A stretch of DNA of 64,000 bases from VFMC01 sp050248155 (GCA_050248155.1 JBFWSW010000001.1:62001-126000), one strand, 5' to 3'; numbered from the stretch's first letter, positions 35,209-44,233 are shown. The notes: generated from the sequence alone by a model not told the origin. Translations and numbers: made by a program.

Positions 35209-36030
35209 ATGAGCACCTCGTGGGACGACATCATCGACTCGCTGCGAGTCGCGCCGGGCGAGTCGGTCCGGCTGTCGAAGCGACCGACGCACGACACGTT
35301 CGGGTTGACGAAGGAGCAGGCGCTCGACGAGCTCGGTGCCGCCAAGGTGCGTCTCGACGTGCTCCAGCAGCGCCTGTTCGCCGAGTCGCGGCGCAGCGTG
35401 CTGCTCGTGCTGCAGGCGCTCGACGCCGCGGGGAAGGACGGCACGATCCGCGCTGTGTTCTCGGGCCTCAACCCGGCCGGCGTGCGCGTCACCGGCTTCA
35501 AGGTGCCCGGGGGCAGGGAGACCCAGCACGACTACCTCTGGCGAGTCCACCAGGCGTGCCCCGAGAAGGGCGAGATCGGGATCTTCAACCGGAGCCACTA
35601 CGAGGACGTGCTCGCGGTCCGTGTGCGCCAACTCGCACCCGCCGATGTCTGGAAGCGCCGGTACGAGCACATCAGGAACTTCGAGCAGATGCTCACCGAC
35701 GAGGGCACCTCGATCGTGAAGGTCTACCTCCACGTGTCCAAGCGCGAGCAAGCCGATCGGCTGCAGGAGCGACTCGAGAACCCCGAGAAGCGCTGGAAGT
35801 TCCGCCTCGGCGACCTCGACGACCGGGCTCTGTGGCCGAAGTACGTCCAGGCGTACCAGGACGTGCTGCGCGAGACGTCGATGAAGCATGCACCCTGGTT
35901 CGTCGTCCCCGCCGACAGCAACTCGCGGCGCAACGTCGCGGTCGCGCAGATCCTGCTGCAGACCCTCGAACGGCTCGATCCCCGGGTGCCGCCGCCCGAA
36001 CCGGGGCTCGAGCACGTGAAGGTCGTGTGA
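35209..36030 (+). CDS. ppk2: Polyphosphate kinase 2 family protein (class III-like)
   Basis: A 273-residue PPK2 that would use polyphosphate to phosphorylate AMP, ADP or similar nucleotides. Walker A LQALDAAGKDGTIRAVFSG, lid and Arg residues in KVPGGRETQHDYLWR, and Walker B EIGIFNRSHYEDVL are all present; the single domain and NRSHYEDVLAVRV are like class III enzymes that make both ADP and ATP, though the class is inferred. Start: a longer frame opens at 35131, but ATG 35209 follows TACGTT by six bases and the family begins soon after. Divergent from the ABC operon. Confidence 0.92.
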   Translation: MSTSWDDIIDSLRVAPGESVRLSKRPTHDTFGLTKEQALDELGAAKVRLDVLQQRLFAESRRSVLLVLQALDAAGKDGTIRAVFSGLNPAGVRVTGFKVPGGRETQHDYLWRVHQACPEKGEIGIFNRSHYEDVLAVRVRQLAPADVWKRRYEHIRNFEQMLTDEGTSIVKVYLHVSKREQADRLQERLENPEKRWKFRLGDLDDRALWPKYVQAYQDVLRETSMKHAPWFVVPADSNSRRNVAVAQILLQTLERLDPRVPPPEPGLEHVKVV

Positions 36031-36071
36031 ACCGATCGCTCGCATCCGTGGGAGCGCCGTTTGACAAAATG

Positions 36072-36077
36072 TACAGT
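36072..36077 (+). promoter_or_regulatory. Leaderless -10 box of the molybdenum hydroxylase operon
   Basis: TACAGT, 7 nt before ATG 36085. It overlaps an imperfect dyad, TTGACAAAATGTACA (36061-36075), which could be a repressor site. Confidence 0.5.
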
Positions 36078-36084
36078 CGCGTGG

Positions 36085-36951
36085 ATGCCGGTCGAGGTGC
36101 TGTCCACGTTGCACGAGACGCTCGAGCACCTTGCCGCGCACCCTGACGCGTTGGTGCTCGCCGGCGGCACCGACCTGATGGTCGAGCTGAACGGCGGGCA
36201 CCGTCGGGCCGAGACGGTGGTGTGCGTGAACCGGGTGCGTGAGCTGCGATCGTGGCTCCACGATCCGGCCTCGGCCACCGTGCACCTCGGAGCGGCCGTC
36301 ACCTACGCCGAGCTGATGGACGAGCCCCTCGCCGGGCTCCTGCCCGCACTGGCCCAGGCCGCGCGCACCGTCGGCTCGCCCCAGATCCGCCACGCCGCCA
36401 CCATCGGCGGGAACCTCGGCACGGCGTCACCCGCCGGCGACGGCCTGCCCGTGCTCGCCGCGCTCGAGGCAGTGGTGCACCTGGCGTCGGCCACCGCGTC
36501 GCGCGACGTGCCGTTCGCCGATTTCGCGACCGGGCCCAAGCGAACCGTGCTCCAGCCCGGCGAGCTCATCACCGGCGTGACGGTGCCGGTCCTCGACGGG
36601 TTCCAGGGCTACAGCAAGGTCGGTGTTCGCAACGCGATGGTGATCGCGACCGCGAGCGCGTGCCTCGCGCTCCACCGGCCCGACCGCTCGGTGCGGCTCG
36701 CGCTCGGCTCGGTCGGGCCGGTCATCATCCGTGCGGGCGAGGCCGAGGCCTTCGCCGAATCGGCCGTCGACTGGGACGCGGGGCGCACGACACCCGACGT
36801 GGCCGCCGAGTTCGGACGTCTCGCAGCGGCGGCCGCGCGTCCGATCGACGACCACCGTTCGAGCGCCGCGTACCGGCGGCGAGCGATCGACGTGCTCGCA
36901 GGACGACTGCTCCGCCGCGCGTTCCCCGACCCCGATGGCGAGGATTCGTGA
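36085..36951 (+). CDS. Molybdenum hydroxylase FAD subunit (xanthine dehydrogenase/CoxM type)
   Basis: A 288-residue medium subunit that passes electrons from the 2Fe-2S protein to FAD and then to NAD or another acceptor. FAD-binding motifs: VLAGGTDLMVELNGG near residue 31 and RHAATIGGNLGTASPAGDG near 108; then LQPGELITGVTVPV and YSKVGVRNAMVIATASACLAL. ATG 36085 is preferred over 36061 because TACAGT precedes it by 7 nt. First gene of a tight three-gene operon (GTGA then ATGA overlaps). Confidence 0.92.
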   Translation: MPVEVLSTLHETLEHLAAHPDALVLAGGTDLMVELNGGHRRAETVVCVNRVRELRSWLHDPASATVHLGAAVTYAELMDEPLAGLLPALAQAARTVGSPQIRHAATIGGNLGTASPAGDGLPVLAALEAVVHLASATASRDVPFADFATGPKRTVLQPGELITGVTVPVLDGFQGYSKVGVRNAMVIATASACLALHRPDRSVRLALGSVGPVIIRAGEAEAFAESAVDWDAGRTTPDVAAEFGRLAAAAARPIDDHRSSAAYRRRAIDVLAGRLLRRAFPDPDGEDS

Positions 36952-37433
36952 ACGGCAACCTCTTCTACCAATTGCACGTCAACGGCGAGACGCGTGACGT
37001 CGCCGACGCCTGGGTGGGCGAGAGCCTGCTGTTCGTGCTGCGCGAGCGGCTGGGCCTGATGGGCAGCAAGGGCGCGTGCGAGCAGGGCGAGTGCGGCAGC
37101 TGCAGCGTCCTCGTCGACGGCACGCTCGTGTGCAGCTGCCTCGTGCTGGCAGCCAGCGCCACCGGCCAGGCCATCGTCACCGTCGAGGGGATCGCGCCGC
37201 CGGGTGCGCCGTCCGACGTGCAGCAGGCGTTCGTCGACGCCGGTGCGGTGCAGTGCGGGTTCTGCACGCCCGGGCTCATCATGGCGGCGCACTCGCTGCT
37301 CGACCGGACGGCCGAACCGTCGGAGTACGAGATCCGCGAAGCGCTGTCGGGCAACGTCTGCCGCTGCACGGGCTACGGGCGCATCATCGACGCCGTGCAG
37401 CGCGTCGCGTTCGGACGGCGAGGCGAGGCATGA
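36948..37433 (+). CDS. Molybdenum hydroxylase 2Fe-2S subunit
   Basis: A 161-residue small subunit with both clusters: the plant-ferredoxin-type motif GACEQGECGSCSVLVDG plus a later Cys, and the helical-domain motif CGFCTPG followed by CRCTGYGRI. It carries electrons from the molybdopterin site to FAD. GTG 36948 overlaps the upstream stop as GTGA. The short N-terminal beta-grasp QLHVNGETRDV is typical. Confidence 0.94.
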   Translation: MNGNLFYQLHVNGETRDVADAWVGESLLFVLRERLGLMGSKGACEQGECGSCSVLVDGTLVCSCLVLAASATGQAIVTVEGIAPPGAPSDVQQAFVDAGAVQCGFCTPGLIMAAHSLLDRTAEPSEYEIREALSGNVCRCTGYGRIIDAVQRVAFGRRGEA

Positions 37434-39751
37434 CCAGCCCGGTCGTCGATGCCCCGGCCAGTGCGCCGCCCGTCGGCGCCGAGCTGCGCGGCCGGCTGGG
37501 CGACAGCGCCACCCGGCCGGACGCGCTCGAGAAGGTGCAGGGTTCGTTCGCCTTCTCGAGCGACCTGTCGGCCGACGGCTTCCTGTGGGGCGCCACCCTG
37601 CGCTCGCCGCACCCGCACGCGCGGATCGTGCGGATCGACCTGTCCGCTGCCTGGAAGATCTCCGGTGTGGAGGCGATCGTCACCGCCGACGACGTCCCCG
37701 GGAAGCCCACCTACGGACTCATCTCGCAGGACCAACCGGTCTTCGCCCGCGACGTCGTGCGCTACGTGGGCGAGCCCGTCGCTGCCGTGGCCGCGGACCA
37801 CCCCGAGACGTGCCGGCGAGCCTTGGCTGCGATCGTCGTCGAGTACGAGGTGCTGCCGCCGCTCATCGACCCCGAGGCGGCACTCGACGGCAGCCATCCG
37901 CCGATCCACCCCGACGGCAACGTCATCCGCCACCAGCGCATCCTGTGCGGTGACCCGGCGCAGAGAGGTGACGTCGTCGTCGAGGGCGAGTACGAGCTCG
38001 GCATGCAGGACCAGGCGTTCCTCGGGCTCGAAGCGGCCCTCGCCGTACCCGACCCGGGCGGTGCAGGGGTCGAGCTCCACATCGCCACGCAGTGGCTGCA
38101 CGAGGACCGCCACCAGATCGCCGCGTGCCTCGACCTGCCCGACGACGCGGTCCGTCTGACCCTCGGCGGTGTCGGCGGCGCGTTCGGTGCGCGCGAGGAC
38201 ATCAGTCTGCAGGTCCACACCTGCCTGCTCGCGCTGCGCACCGGTCGCCCCGTGCGTGTCGCGTACAACCGTGAGGAGAGCTTCCTCGGCCACGTGCACC
38301 GGCATCCGGCGCGGATCACGATGCGCCATCACGCCACCGCCGACGGCCGCATCGTCACCATCGAGGCGCGCTTCGTGCTCGACGGGGGTGCCTACGCGTC
38401 GACGTCCTCGGCGGTGCTCATCAACGCGGTCACCCACGCCCAGGGTCCCTACCGGTGCCCGAACGCGCTCGTGGACGGGTACGCCGTGCGCACGAACAAC
38501 CTGCCATGCGGCGCCATGCGTGGCTTCGGCGTCGTGCAGGCGTGCTTCGCCCACGAATCGCAGATGGACAAGCTCGCTGCGGCCTGCGGGCTCGACCCGG
38601 TCGAGATCCGTCAGCGCAACGCGATGGTCACCGGCGACCGGCTGATCACCGGCCAGGTCATCGAGAACGTCGCGCCGGTGGCCCGCTGCATCCGTGAGAC
38701 AGCCGCGCTGCCGATGCCCGACGAGCCGATCGGCGGACTCGACGGCGACCCGATGCGCCTCCCGGGCGGCGCCGGCCTCACAGCCGATCGAGGTCACATC
38801 CGGCGCGGCGTCGGTTGGGGCGTGGCGATCAAGAACCTCATGTACTCGGAGGGGTTCGACGACTTCTCGACGGCTCGGTGCCGGCTCGCCGACGGAGTTG
38901 CCACCTTGAAGTTCGCGACCAGCGAGGTCGGTCAGGGCTTCGTCACCCTCGCAGGCCAGATCGCGAGGTCGGTGCTCGGTGTCGACCAGGTCGTCCTCGA
39001 GCCGATCGACACCTCCATCGGCTCGGCCGGGTCGACCTCCGCGTCACGCCAGACGTGGATGAGCGGGGGCGCGATCGACGGCGCGTGCCGTCTGGTGCGC
39101 GAGCAGCTGTTCGAGCTCGTCGCAGCTCAGCACGGCCTCGAGCCGTTGCAGCTCGAGATCGACGGCCGTGACGTGGTCGACACGATGGGCGATCTGCGCG
39201 TACCGGTCGCCGAGGCCACCGCAGGCCGCGAGCTCGACGCGACGTTCGAGCACCACCACCGGCCGACCGAGGACGTCGACGAGAACGGTCAGGGCAACTG
39301 CCACACGGCCTTCGCCTTCGTCGCGCACCGCGCCGTGGTGGACGTCGACCCCGAGCTCGGCCTGGTGAAGGTCGTCCAGGTCGCGACGGCCCAGGATGTC
39401 GGCCGCGCGCTCAACCCGCTCAGCGTGGTCGGCCAGATCGAGGGTGGGATCGCGCAAGGGCTCGGCCTCGCGGTGATGGAGGAGATCATCCAGATCGACG
39501 GCCGGGTGCGCAACCCGAACTTCACCGACTACCTGCTGCCCACCATGCTCGACATGCCCGTCGTCGTGGCGTCCCTCGTCGAGGAGCCCGAGCCGATGGC
39601 GCCGCTCGGCGCGAAGGGCGTGGGCGAACCGCCCTGCATCTCGTCGACGCCCGCCATCGTCGCGGCGATCCGGGACGCGATCGGCAAGGACCTCCACCGG
39701 GTTCCGGTGCGTCCCGGTGACATCGTGTTCCCGACGCCCGACGGGGCGTGA
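37430..39751 (+). CDS. Molybdenum hydroxylase large (molybdopterin) subunit, xanthine-dehydrogenase-like
   Basis: A 773-residue catalytic subunit binding the Mo-cytosine- or Mo-pterin cofactor. Seen: ALEKVQGSFAFSSDL near the start, GGVGGAFGAREDISLQ, AMRGFGVVQACFAHESQMD, the GQGFVTLAGQIA cofactor loop, and the C-terminal GAKGVGEPPCISSTPAI with the conserved catalytic Glu. AMRGFG resembles xanthine dehydrogenases (AFRGFG in animals) and not form I CO dehydrogenase (AYRCSFR), so a purine or other N-heterocycle is the likelier substrate; this remains inference. ATGA overlap with the 2Fe-2S gene. Confidence 0.9.
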   Translation: MTSPVVDAPASAPPVGAELRGRLGDSATRPDALEKVQGSFAFSSDLSADGFLWGATLRSPHPHARIVRIDLSAAWKISGVEAIVTADDVPGKPTYGLISQDQPVFARDVVRYVGEPVAAVAADHPETCRRALAAIVVEYEVLPPLIDPEAALDGSHPPIHPDGNVIRHQRILCGDPAQRGDVVVEGEYELGMQDQAFLGLEAALAVPDPGGAGVELHIATQWLHEDRHQIAACLDLPDDAVRLTLGGVGGAFGAREDISLQVHTCLLALRTGRPVRVAYNREESFLGHVHRHPARITMRHHATADGRIVTIEARFVLDGGAYASTSSAVLINAVTHAQGPYRCPNALVDGYAVRTNNLPCGAMRGFGVVQACFAHESQMDKLAAACGLDPVEIRQRNAMVTGDRLITGQVIENVAPVARCIRETAALPMPDEPIGGLDGDPMRLPGGAGLTADRGHIRRGVGWGVAIKNLMYSEGFDDFSTARCRLADGVATLKFATSEVGQGFVTLAGQIARSVLGVDQVVLEPIDTSIGSAGSTSASRQTWMSGGAIDGACRLVREQLFELVAAQHGLEPLQLEIDGRDVVDTMGDLRVPVAEATAGRELDATFEHHHRPTEDVDENGQGNCHTAFAFVAHRAVVDVDPELGLVKVVQVATAQDVGRALNPLSVVGQIEGGIAQGLGLAVMEEIIQIDGRVRNPNFTDYLLPTMLDMPVVVASLVEEPEPMAPLGAKGVGEPPCISSTPAIVAAIRDAIGKDLHRVPVRPGDIVFPTPDGA

Positions 39752-39794
39752 CGCATGCCCACCCGGCCATGCCGAGCCGCGAGAGGTGATCGTC

Positions 39795-39800
39795 TAGGTT
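39795..39800 (+). promoter_or_regulatory. -10 box of the phosphoribosyltransferase gene
   Basis: TAGGTT, 32 nt before GTG 39833. Here the leader would be about 26 nt and includes a GAGCGAGG purine-rich stretch. Confidence 0.4.
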
Positions 39801-39832
39801 GGGGCCCGACCGCGAGGTGAAAGCGAGCGAGG

Positions 39833-40327
39833 GTGTCGACCGAACGTGAGATCTTGACGTGGGAGCTGTTCGGTACCGCGTCACGAGAGCTGGCCCAGGC
39901 CGTGGCCGACGACTACGAGCCCGACATGATCCTGTCCATCGCCCGTGGCGGCCTGTTGATCGGCGGCGCGCTCGGCTACGCCCTCAGCGTCAAGAACGTC
40001 TACACGATGAACGTCGAGTTCTACACGGGCGTCGATGAGCGCCTCGAGGTGCCCCGCATATTGCCGCCTGCGCCCGACTTCGTCGACGTCAGCGACGCGC
40101 GCATCCTCATCGCCGACGACGTCGCCGACACCGGCCACACCCTGCGCAGCGTGCAGCAGTTCTGCGAGGGCAAGGTCGCCGAGGTGCGCACGGCTGTGCT
40201 GTACGAGAAGAGCCACTCGGTCGTGCAGTGCGACTACGTGTGGCGGCGCACCGACCTGTGGATCAACTTCCCGTGGAGCGACAAGGCGCCGGTCGCACGC
40301 CGCGACTGGAGCGTCCGCGACGCCTGA
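39833..40327 (+). CDS. Purine-type phosphoribosyltransferase
   Basis: A 164-residue type I phosphoribosyltransferase-fold protein. The PRPP loop ILIADDVADTGHTLRSVQ (about residues 90-107) with paired Asp is clear, as is the N-terminal ILSIARGGLLIGGALGYAL. The C-terminal hood WINFPWSDKAPVARRDW is like xanthine/guanine PRTs, with aromatic residues to stack on a purine. It would convert a base and PRPP to a nucleotide in the cytosol. Its place right after a xanthine-dehydrogenase-like operon suggests purine salvage at the same branch point. GTG 39833 has a weak GAGG immediately upstream. Confidence 0.82.
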   Translation: MSTEREILTWELFGTASRELAQAVADDYEPDMILSIARGGLLIGGALGYALSVKNVYTMNVEFYTGVDERLEVPRILPPAPDFVDVSDARILIADDVADTGHTLRSVQQFCEGKVAEVRTAVLYEKSHSVVQCDYVWRRTDLWINFPWSDKAPVARRDWSVRDA

Positions 40328-40338
40328 TCCGGGTGTGA

Positions 40339-40357
40339 GGGGCGCAGCATGCGCCCC
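40339..40357. terminator. Bidirectional hairpin between convergent genes
   Basis: GGGGCGCA, loop GCA, TGCGCCCC: an 8-bp perfect stem 12 bp after each of two convergent stops (40327 plus, 40369 minus). No U-run. Confidence 0.6.
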
Positions 40358-40368
40358 TGCTGCCCGCT

Positions 40369-41931
40369 TCAGCGGCGGCGGAGCACGGCGAGGGCGGCGT
40401 TGCGGCCGCTCGCACCCCACACCCCGGCGCCCGGGAACGTCGCCGCGCCGGTGAGGAACAGCCCGTCGACCGCGGTGTGGTAGCGGGTCAGCTCGGGGTT
40501 CCGGTTGCGCACCGCGGCGAGCGGTCCGCCGGCGAAGCTCGTCGCGTGTCCCGTCGGCAGGTGGAACTCGCGCTCGTAGCGATCGGGGGTCATCGCCCGC
40601 CACTCGCCGAGCGAGTCCAGCCAGCCGGGCTGCACGAGCGTGGCGAACTCCTCCAGCCACCGCCTCGGCTCGTCACTCGTCGGCCAGCCACCGGCGAGCC
40701 GGTACGGCGTGTAGAGGGCCTCGAGGCTGAGCACGTGGCCACCGCCGGCGGGCGCCATCGACGGATCGAGCAGGGTCGGGACGTTCATGAGCAGCGCCGG
40801 CCGGTCGAGCACCCGACCTTCGCGCATCAGCGCGTGACCCCGGTGCATGTCGGCGAGCGACGGTGAGACGACCGTGGTGGCAGCACGGGCATGGCCCACG
40901 TCCGACTCCGGCACCTCGTCGAGCGCCCGCAGTCGCGGGACCTCGCCGACCACGGCGTCGATCTTCGACTCGTAGCCCTCGTCCTGCGGGATCGACCGCC
41001 ACCGCTCGACGAGTCGACGCGCCGACGCAGGGGGATTGCTGAGCCACGCGAGGAACGTCTCGTGGGGGTTGCACGCCGACACGACGATCGGTGCCGTCAG
41101 CTCGGTGCCGTCGGCCAACGAGACCCCGCGCACCCTCGCCCCCTCGCACGTGATCGCCGCGACCGGGGACGACAGCTTCAACGTGCCGCCGGCGGCGACG
41201 AACGCGCGCTCGATGCTGATCGGCACCATGCCGCTGCCGCCTTCCGGTCGGCCGACCGTGCCGACATGGCGCGTGGCGTAGGTGAGCGCGCCGAGCCCCG
41301 AGCCCGGTGTCTCGGGGCTGATGCCCCACACCATCGGCCCGGTCGCCATCGCAGGGCCCTGGAGCGCGTCAGTTGCGAAGAACTCGCGCATCACGTCGGC
41401 CGCGCTGCGCCGGCTCCAGCGCAGCAAGGTGAGCGCTCCCGCACCCCGCCGAGCCAGCACCTTGCGCCCCAGTCCGCGCGCCGTCGGCGGATCGTTCGCC
41501 GCATCGAACACCAGCCGCACCGCGGGCATCGCCGCGCGGACGTACCGGCGATAGCCGTCGACCTCGCGGGGGTAGGCGCGTGCGATCGACTCGAGCGTCT
41601 GCTCCACGTCGTGGTGGATGGTCCACGCCGGCCCGCCGCTCCACGCGGCGTTCACCTGCGAGGGCTCGACGTCGAGGTAGCGCAGGCCGTGGTCGGCGAG
41701 GCGCAGTTCCTCCACCACCGGCGTGGTGCGGAACGTGACGTGATCGCAGTTGCAGATGTTCACCGTCGCACCGGCGAACGGCTCGCTCGCCGCTGTGCCG
41801 CCGACGCTCGCGCGGGCTTCGACGAGCGCCGTGCGCAGGCCCGCACGCGCGAGGTACGCCGCGCACACGAGACCGTTGTGCCCTGCACCGACCACGATCG
41901 CGTCGAAGTCGGTGGTCGGCATGGCGCTCAT
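40369..41931 (-). CDS. FAD-dependent oxidoreductase (phytoene-dehydrogenase/PYROXD2-like)
   Basis: A 520-residue FAD enzyme. N-terminal dinucleotide fold AIVVGAGHNGLVCAAYLARAG, FAD acidic end LVEARASVGGTA, and the C-terminal CrtI-like block GLFLTGAATFPGAGVWGASG. It resembles the PYROXD2/amine-oxidase-like branch of the phytoene-desaturase family; no crtB or other carotenoid gene is nearby, so a carotenoid role is not supported. ATG 41931 or 41922 are both possible; neither has a good ribosome binding site. Divergent from the creatininase gene. Confidence 0.85.
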   Translation of the reverse strand: MSAMPTTDFDAIVVGAGHNGLVCAAYLARAGLRTALVEARASVGGTAASEPFAGATVNICNCDHVTFRTTPVVEELRLADHGLRYLDVEPSQVNAAWSGGPAWTIHHDVEQTLESIARAYPREVDGYRRYVRAAMPAVRLVFDAANDPPTARGLGRKVLARRGAGALTLLRWSRRSAADVMREFFATDALQGPAMATGPMVWGISPETPGSGLGALTYATRHVGTVGRPEGGSGMVPISIERAFVAAGGTLKLSSPVAAITCEGARVRGVSLADGTELTAPIVVSACNPHETFLAWLSNPPASARRLVERWRSIPQDEGYESKIDAVVGEVPRLRALDEVPESDVGHARAATTVVSPSLADMHRGHALMREGRVLDRPALLMNVPTLLDPSMAPAGGGHVLSLEALYTPYRLAGGWPTSDEPRRWLEEFATLVQPGWLDSLGEWRAMTPDRYEREFHLPTGHATSFAGGPLAAVRNRNPELTRYHTAVDGLFLTGAATFPGAGVWGASGRNAALAVLRRR

Positions 41932-41957
41932 TCTGGTCGCCGCCGAGGGCTCGGCGG

Positions 41958-41963
41958 TAACGT
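41958..41963 (+). promoter_or_regulatory. Leaderless -10 box of the creatininase gene
   Basis: TAACGT, 6 nt before GTG 41970; no Shine-Dalgarno. Confidence 0.55.
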
Positions 41964-41969
41964 GCTGGC

Positions 41970-42746
41970 GTGCCATCCGGCCGCTACCTGCCCGACCTGA
42001 CGGGCCCGCAGATCGCCACCCGCCTCACCGAGCGCAGCATCGTGGTGCAGCCCCTCGGCGCGATCGAGCAGCACGGCCCGCATCTGCCGCTCGCGACCGA
42101 CTCGATCGTCGCGACGGCGGTCGCCACCGCCGCGATCGAGCAGTACGGCGACGAAGTCGATGCGTGGTTGCTGCCGACGCTCGAGTTCACCAAGTCGAAC
42201 GAGCACGCCTGGTCGCCGGGCACGGTGTGGCTCTCGGCGACGACGCTGCTCGCCGTGCTCGACGACATCGGCCGGTGCATCGCCACCACGCCCGCGAAGC
42301 GGCTCGTGTTCCTCAACGGCCACGGCGGCAACAGCGCGCTGCTCAACGTCGCCAACCGCGAGCTCCGGCTGGCGCACGGGCTGATGACGTTCACGACGCA
42401 TCCTGGGGTGCCTGCAGATCAGGGTGGGACATCGGCCGCGGGTGAGCTGGGCATGGGTGTGCACGGCGGCACGGACGAGACGTCGATGATGCTCCACCTC
42501 GCGCCGCACCTGGTGCACATGGACCTCGCCGAGCGGCGAGTGCCCGACGCGATCGCCCAGAACCAGTACGTGCGGTTCGGAGGACGGGTGAGCTTCGGGT
42601 GGCTGTCGAACGACTTCTTCGCCGACGGCGTCATCGGCGACCCGACGCGTGCGACCGCCGAGCACGGCGCCGAGCTGTTCTCCGGCAGCGTCCGCGGGTT
42701 CGGCGAAGCCCTCCGCGAGATCGCCTCCTTCGACTTCGGCCGCTGA
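41970..42746 (+). CDS. Creatininase-family amidohydrolase
   Basis: A 258-residue metal-dependent amidohydrolase. Metal and active-site motifs: PLGAIEQHGPHLPLATDS (E/H), EFTKSNEHAWSPGTVWLS, LVFLNGHGGNSAL and a second His/Asp/Glu set in MGVHGGTDETSMM. Family members hydrolyse cyclic amides (creatinine, formamides) or act in cofactor maturation; mycofactocin maturation is unlikely since no mftA/B/C genes are near. The following M20 hydrolase and the preceding molybdenum hydroxylase suggest a ring-opening role in N-heterocycle breakdown. Confidence 0.9.
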   Translation: MPSGRYLPDLTGPQIATRLTERSIVVQPLGAIEQHGPHLPLATDSIVATAVATAAIEQYGDEVDAWLLPTLEFTKSNEHAWSPGTVWLSATTLLAVLDDIGRCIATTPAKRLVFLNGHGGNSALLNVANRELRLAHGLMTFTTHPGVPADQGGTSAAGELGMGVHGGTDETSMMLHLAPHLVHMDLAERRVPDAIAQNQYVRFGGRVSFGWLSNDFFADGVIGDPTRATAEHGAELFSGSVRGFGEALREIASFDFGR

Positions 42747-42864
42747 CCATGACTCGAGTCCCTGCAGCCCATGCGAGTCGGTGCGGGTCATCGGAGGCTC
42801 CAGCGTCCCGCCCGAGTGCCGACGTGCACCCAGGGCGCCCGTCGACCCTCGGATGGAGGAGGGC

Positions 42865-44121
42865 GTGAGCGAGCTCGACGACATGCGGATCGACATCGAT
42901 CGGCTGGTCGGCCGGCTCGAGGCGCTCGGCGAGATCGGGGCGGTGCAGGGTCCGAACGGTGAGCGCGGCTGCGCCCGGCTCGCACTCACCGACGCCGATC
43001 GGCAAGGTCGCGACCTCGTCGTCGGGTGGATGAGCGACCTCGGGCTCGACGTCACGGTCGACGCGGTGGGCAACGTCGTCGCCACCCGCGCCGGCACCGA
43101 CCCCGGCGCAGCGCCGGTGATGATGGGCTCGCACATCGACACGGTGCGCACGGGAGGGCGCTTCGACGGCAACCTCGGGGTGCTCGGCGGCCTCGAGGTC
43201 ATCGAGACGCTCATCCAGCACGGCGTCGAGACGCGGCACCCGATCAGCGTCGCCTTCTTCACGAACGAGGAGGGTGCTCGCTTCCAGCCCGACATGCTCG
43301 GCAGCCTCGTCTTCGTCGGCGGCATGGCGCTGGAGGAGGCGCTCGACGTCGCTGCCGCCGACGACGGCGCCAAGCTCGGTGACGAGCTCGAGCGCATCGG
43401 CTACGCGGGCAACATGCCCTGCCCGGTCGCCGCTCCGCCTCACGCCTACGTCGAACTGCACATCGAGCAGGGTCCCGTGCTCGAGGACGAGGGGATCACG
43501 ATCGGTGTGGTCACCGGTGTGCAGGGCATCTCGTGGACCGAGCTCGTGCTCACCGGCCAGTCGGCCCACGCGGGCACCACGCCGATGCGTCTGCGCCACG
43601 ACGCCGGCTACGTGGCCGCCGAGATCACCGCGGGCGTGCGTTCGATCGCGCGGCAGATGGGTGGATCGCAGGTCGCCACCGTGGGTCGCTGCGAGCTGAT
43701 GCCGAACCTGGTCAACGTGGTGCCCGGCCGGGTGACGATGACGGTCGATCTGCGCAACACCGACGAGCAGTTGCTGCAGCAAGCAGAGGATCGCTTCGGT
43801 CACCTCGTCGCCACGCTGGCCGCCGACGAAGGCGTGCAGGTCGCGACGCGCACCCTGGCTCGGTTCGAGCCGGTGGAGTTCGACCCGCACATGATCGATC
43901 TCGTCGAGCAGACCGCGACGCGGCTCGGCCACAGCACCCGCCGCATGCCGTCGGGCGCGGGGCACGACGCACAGATGCTGGCGCGCATCTGCCGGACGGG
44001 CATGGTGTTCGTGCCGAGCGTGAACGGCCTCTCGCACAACATCGCCGAGCTCACCGAACCCGACGATCTCGCAGCAGGCGCCAACACGCTCCTGCACGTG
44101 GTGCTCTCACTGGCCCGCTGA
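42865..44121 (+). CDS. Allantoate amidohydrolase / N-carbamoyl-L-amino-acid hydrolase (M20)
   Basis: A 418-residue di-metal hydrolase that cleaves N-carbamoyl groups, as in ureide or hydantoin breakdown. Metal ligands in GSHIDTVRTGG, GRFDGNLGVLGG, TNEEGARFQPDM and HIEQGPVLED; the lid/dimer domain has SAHAGTTPMRLRHDA; the last His is in NGLSHNIAE. Allantoate and carbamoyl-amino-acid enzymes cannot be told apart by eye. Start uncertain: GTG 42865 has GGAGGA four bases upstream and is used here; ATG 42853 and ATG 42882 are alternatives. Probably in one unit with the creatininase 118 bp upstream. Confidence 0.9.
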   Translation: MSELDDMRIDIDRLVGRLEALGEIGAVQGPNGERGCARLALTDADRQGRDLVVGWMSDLGLDVTVDAVGNVVATRAGTDPGAAPVMMGSHIDTVRTGGRFDGNLGVLGGLEVIETLIQHGVETRHPISVAFFTNEEGARFQPDMLGSLVFVGGMALEEALDVAAADDGAKLGDELERIGYAGNMPCPVAAPPHAYVELHIEQGPVLEDEGITIGVVTGVQGISWTELVLTGQSAHAGTTPMRLRHDAGYVAAEITAGVRSIARQMGGSQVATVGRCELMPNLVNVVPGRVTMTVDLRNTDEQLLQQAEDRFGHLVATLAADEGVQVATRTLARFEPVEFDPHMIDLVEQTATRLGHSTRRMPSGAGHDAQMLARICRTGMVFVPSVNGLSHNIAELTEPDDLAAGANTLLHVVLSLAR

Positions 44122-44157
44122 GTCGCGTCGGCCCCTCAGCTCCGCGGCGTCCCATCC

Positions 44158-44233
44158 GGCCCGCCCGGCTCTTCCCGGCCCGCCCGGCTCTTCCCGGCCC
44201 GCCCGGCTCTTCCCGGCCCGCCCGGCTCTTCCC
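44158..44233. repeat. 19-bp tandem repeat, four copies
   Basis: Four exact head-to-tail copies of GGCCCGCCCGGCTCTTCCC, starting 36 bp after the M20 hydrolase stop, followed by a partial copy. Confidence 0.95.

Noticed and set aside
36061..36066. TTGACA as a classical -35 box
   Set aside because: The next -10-like hexamer is only 5 bp downstream, and no hexamer fits 16-18 bp away before the start codon.
37430..39751. Aerobic CO dehydrogenase large subunit
   Set aside because: The form I active-site loop AYRCSFR is absent; the matching loop reads AMRGFG, closer to xanthine dehydrogenases.
40369..41931. Carotenoid desaturase (CrtI)
   Set aside because: No phytoene synthase or other carotenoid gene is near, and the sequence fits the PYROXD2-like branch equally well.
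41970..42746. Mycofactocin maturation peptidase MftE
   Set aside because: It belongs to the creatininase family, but no mftA, mftB or mftC gene is in the window.
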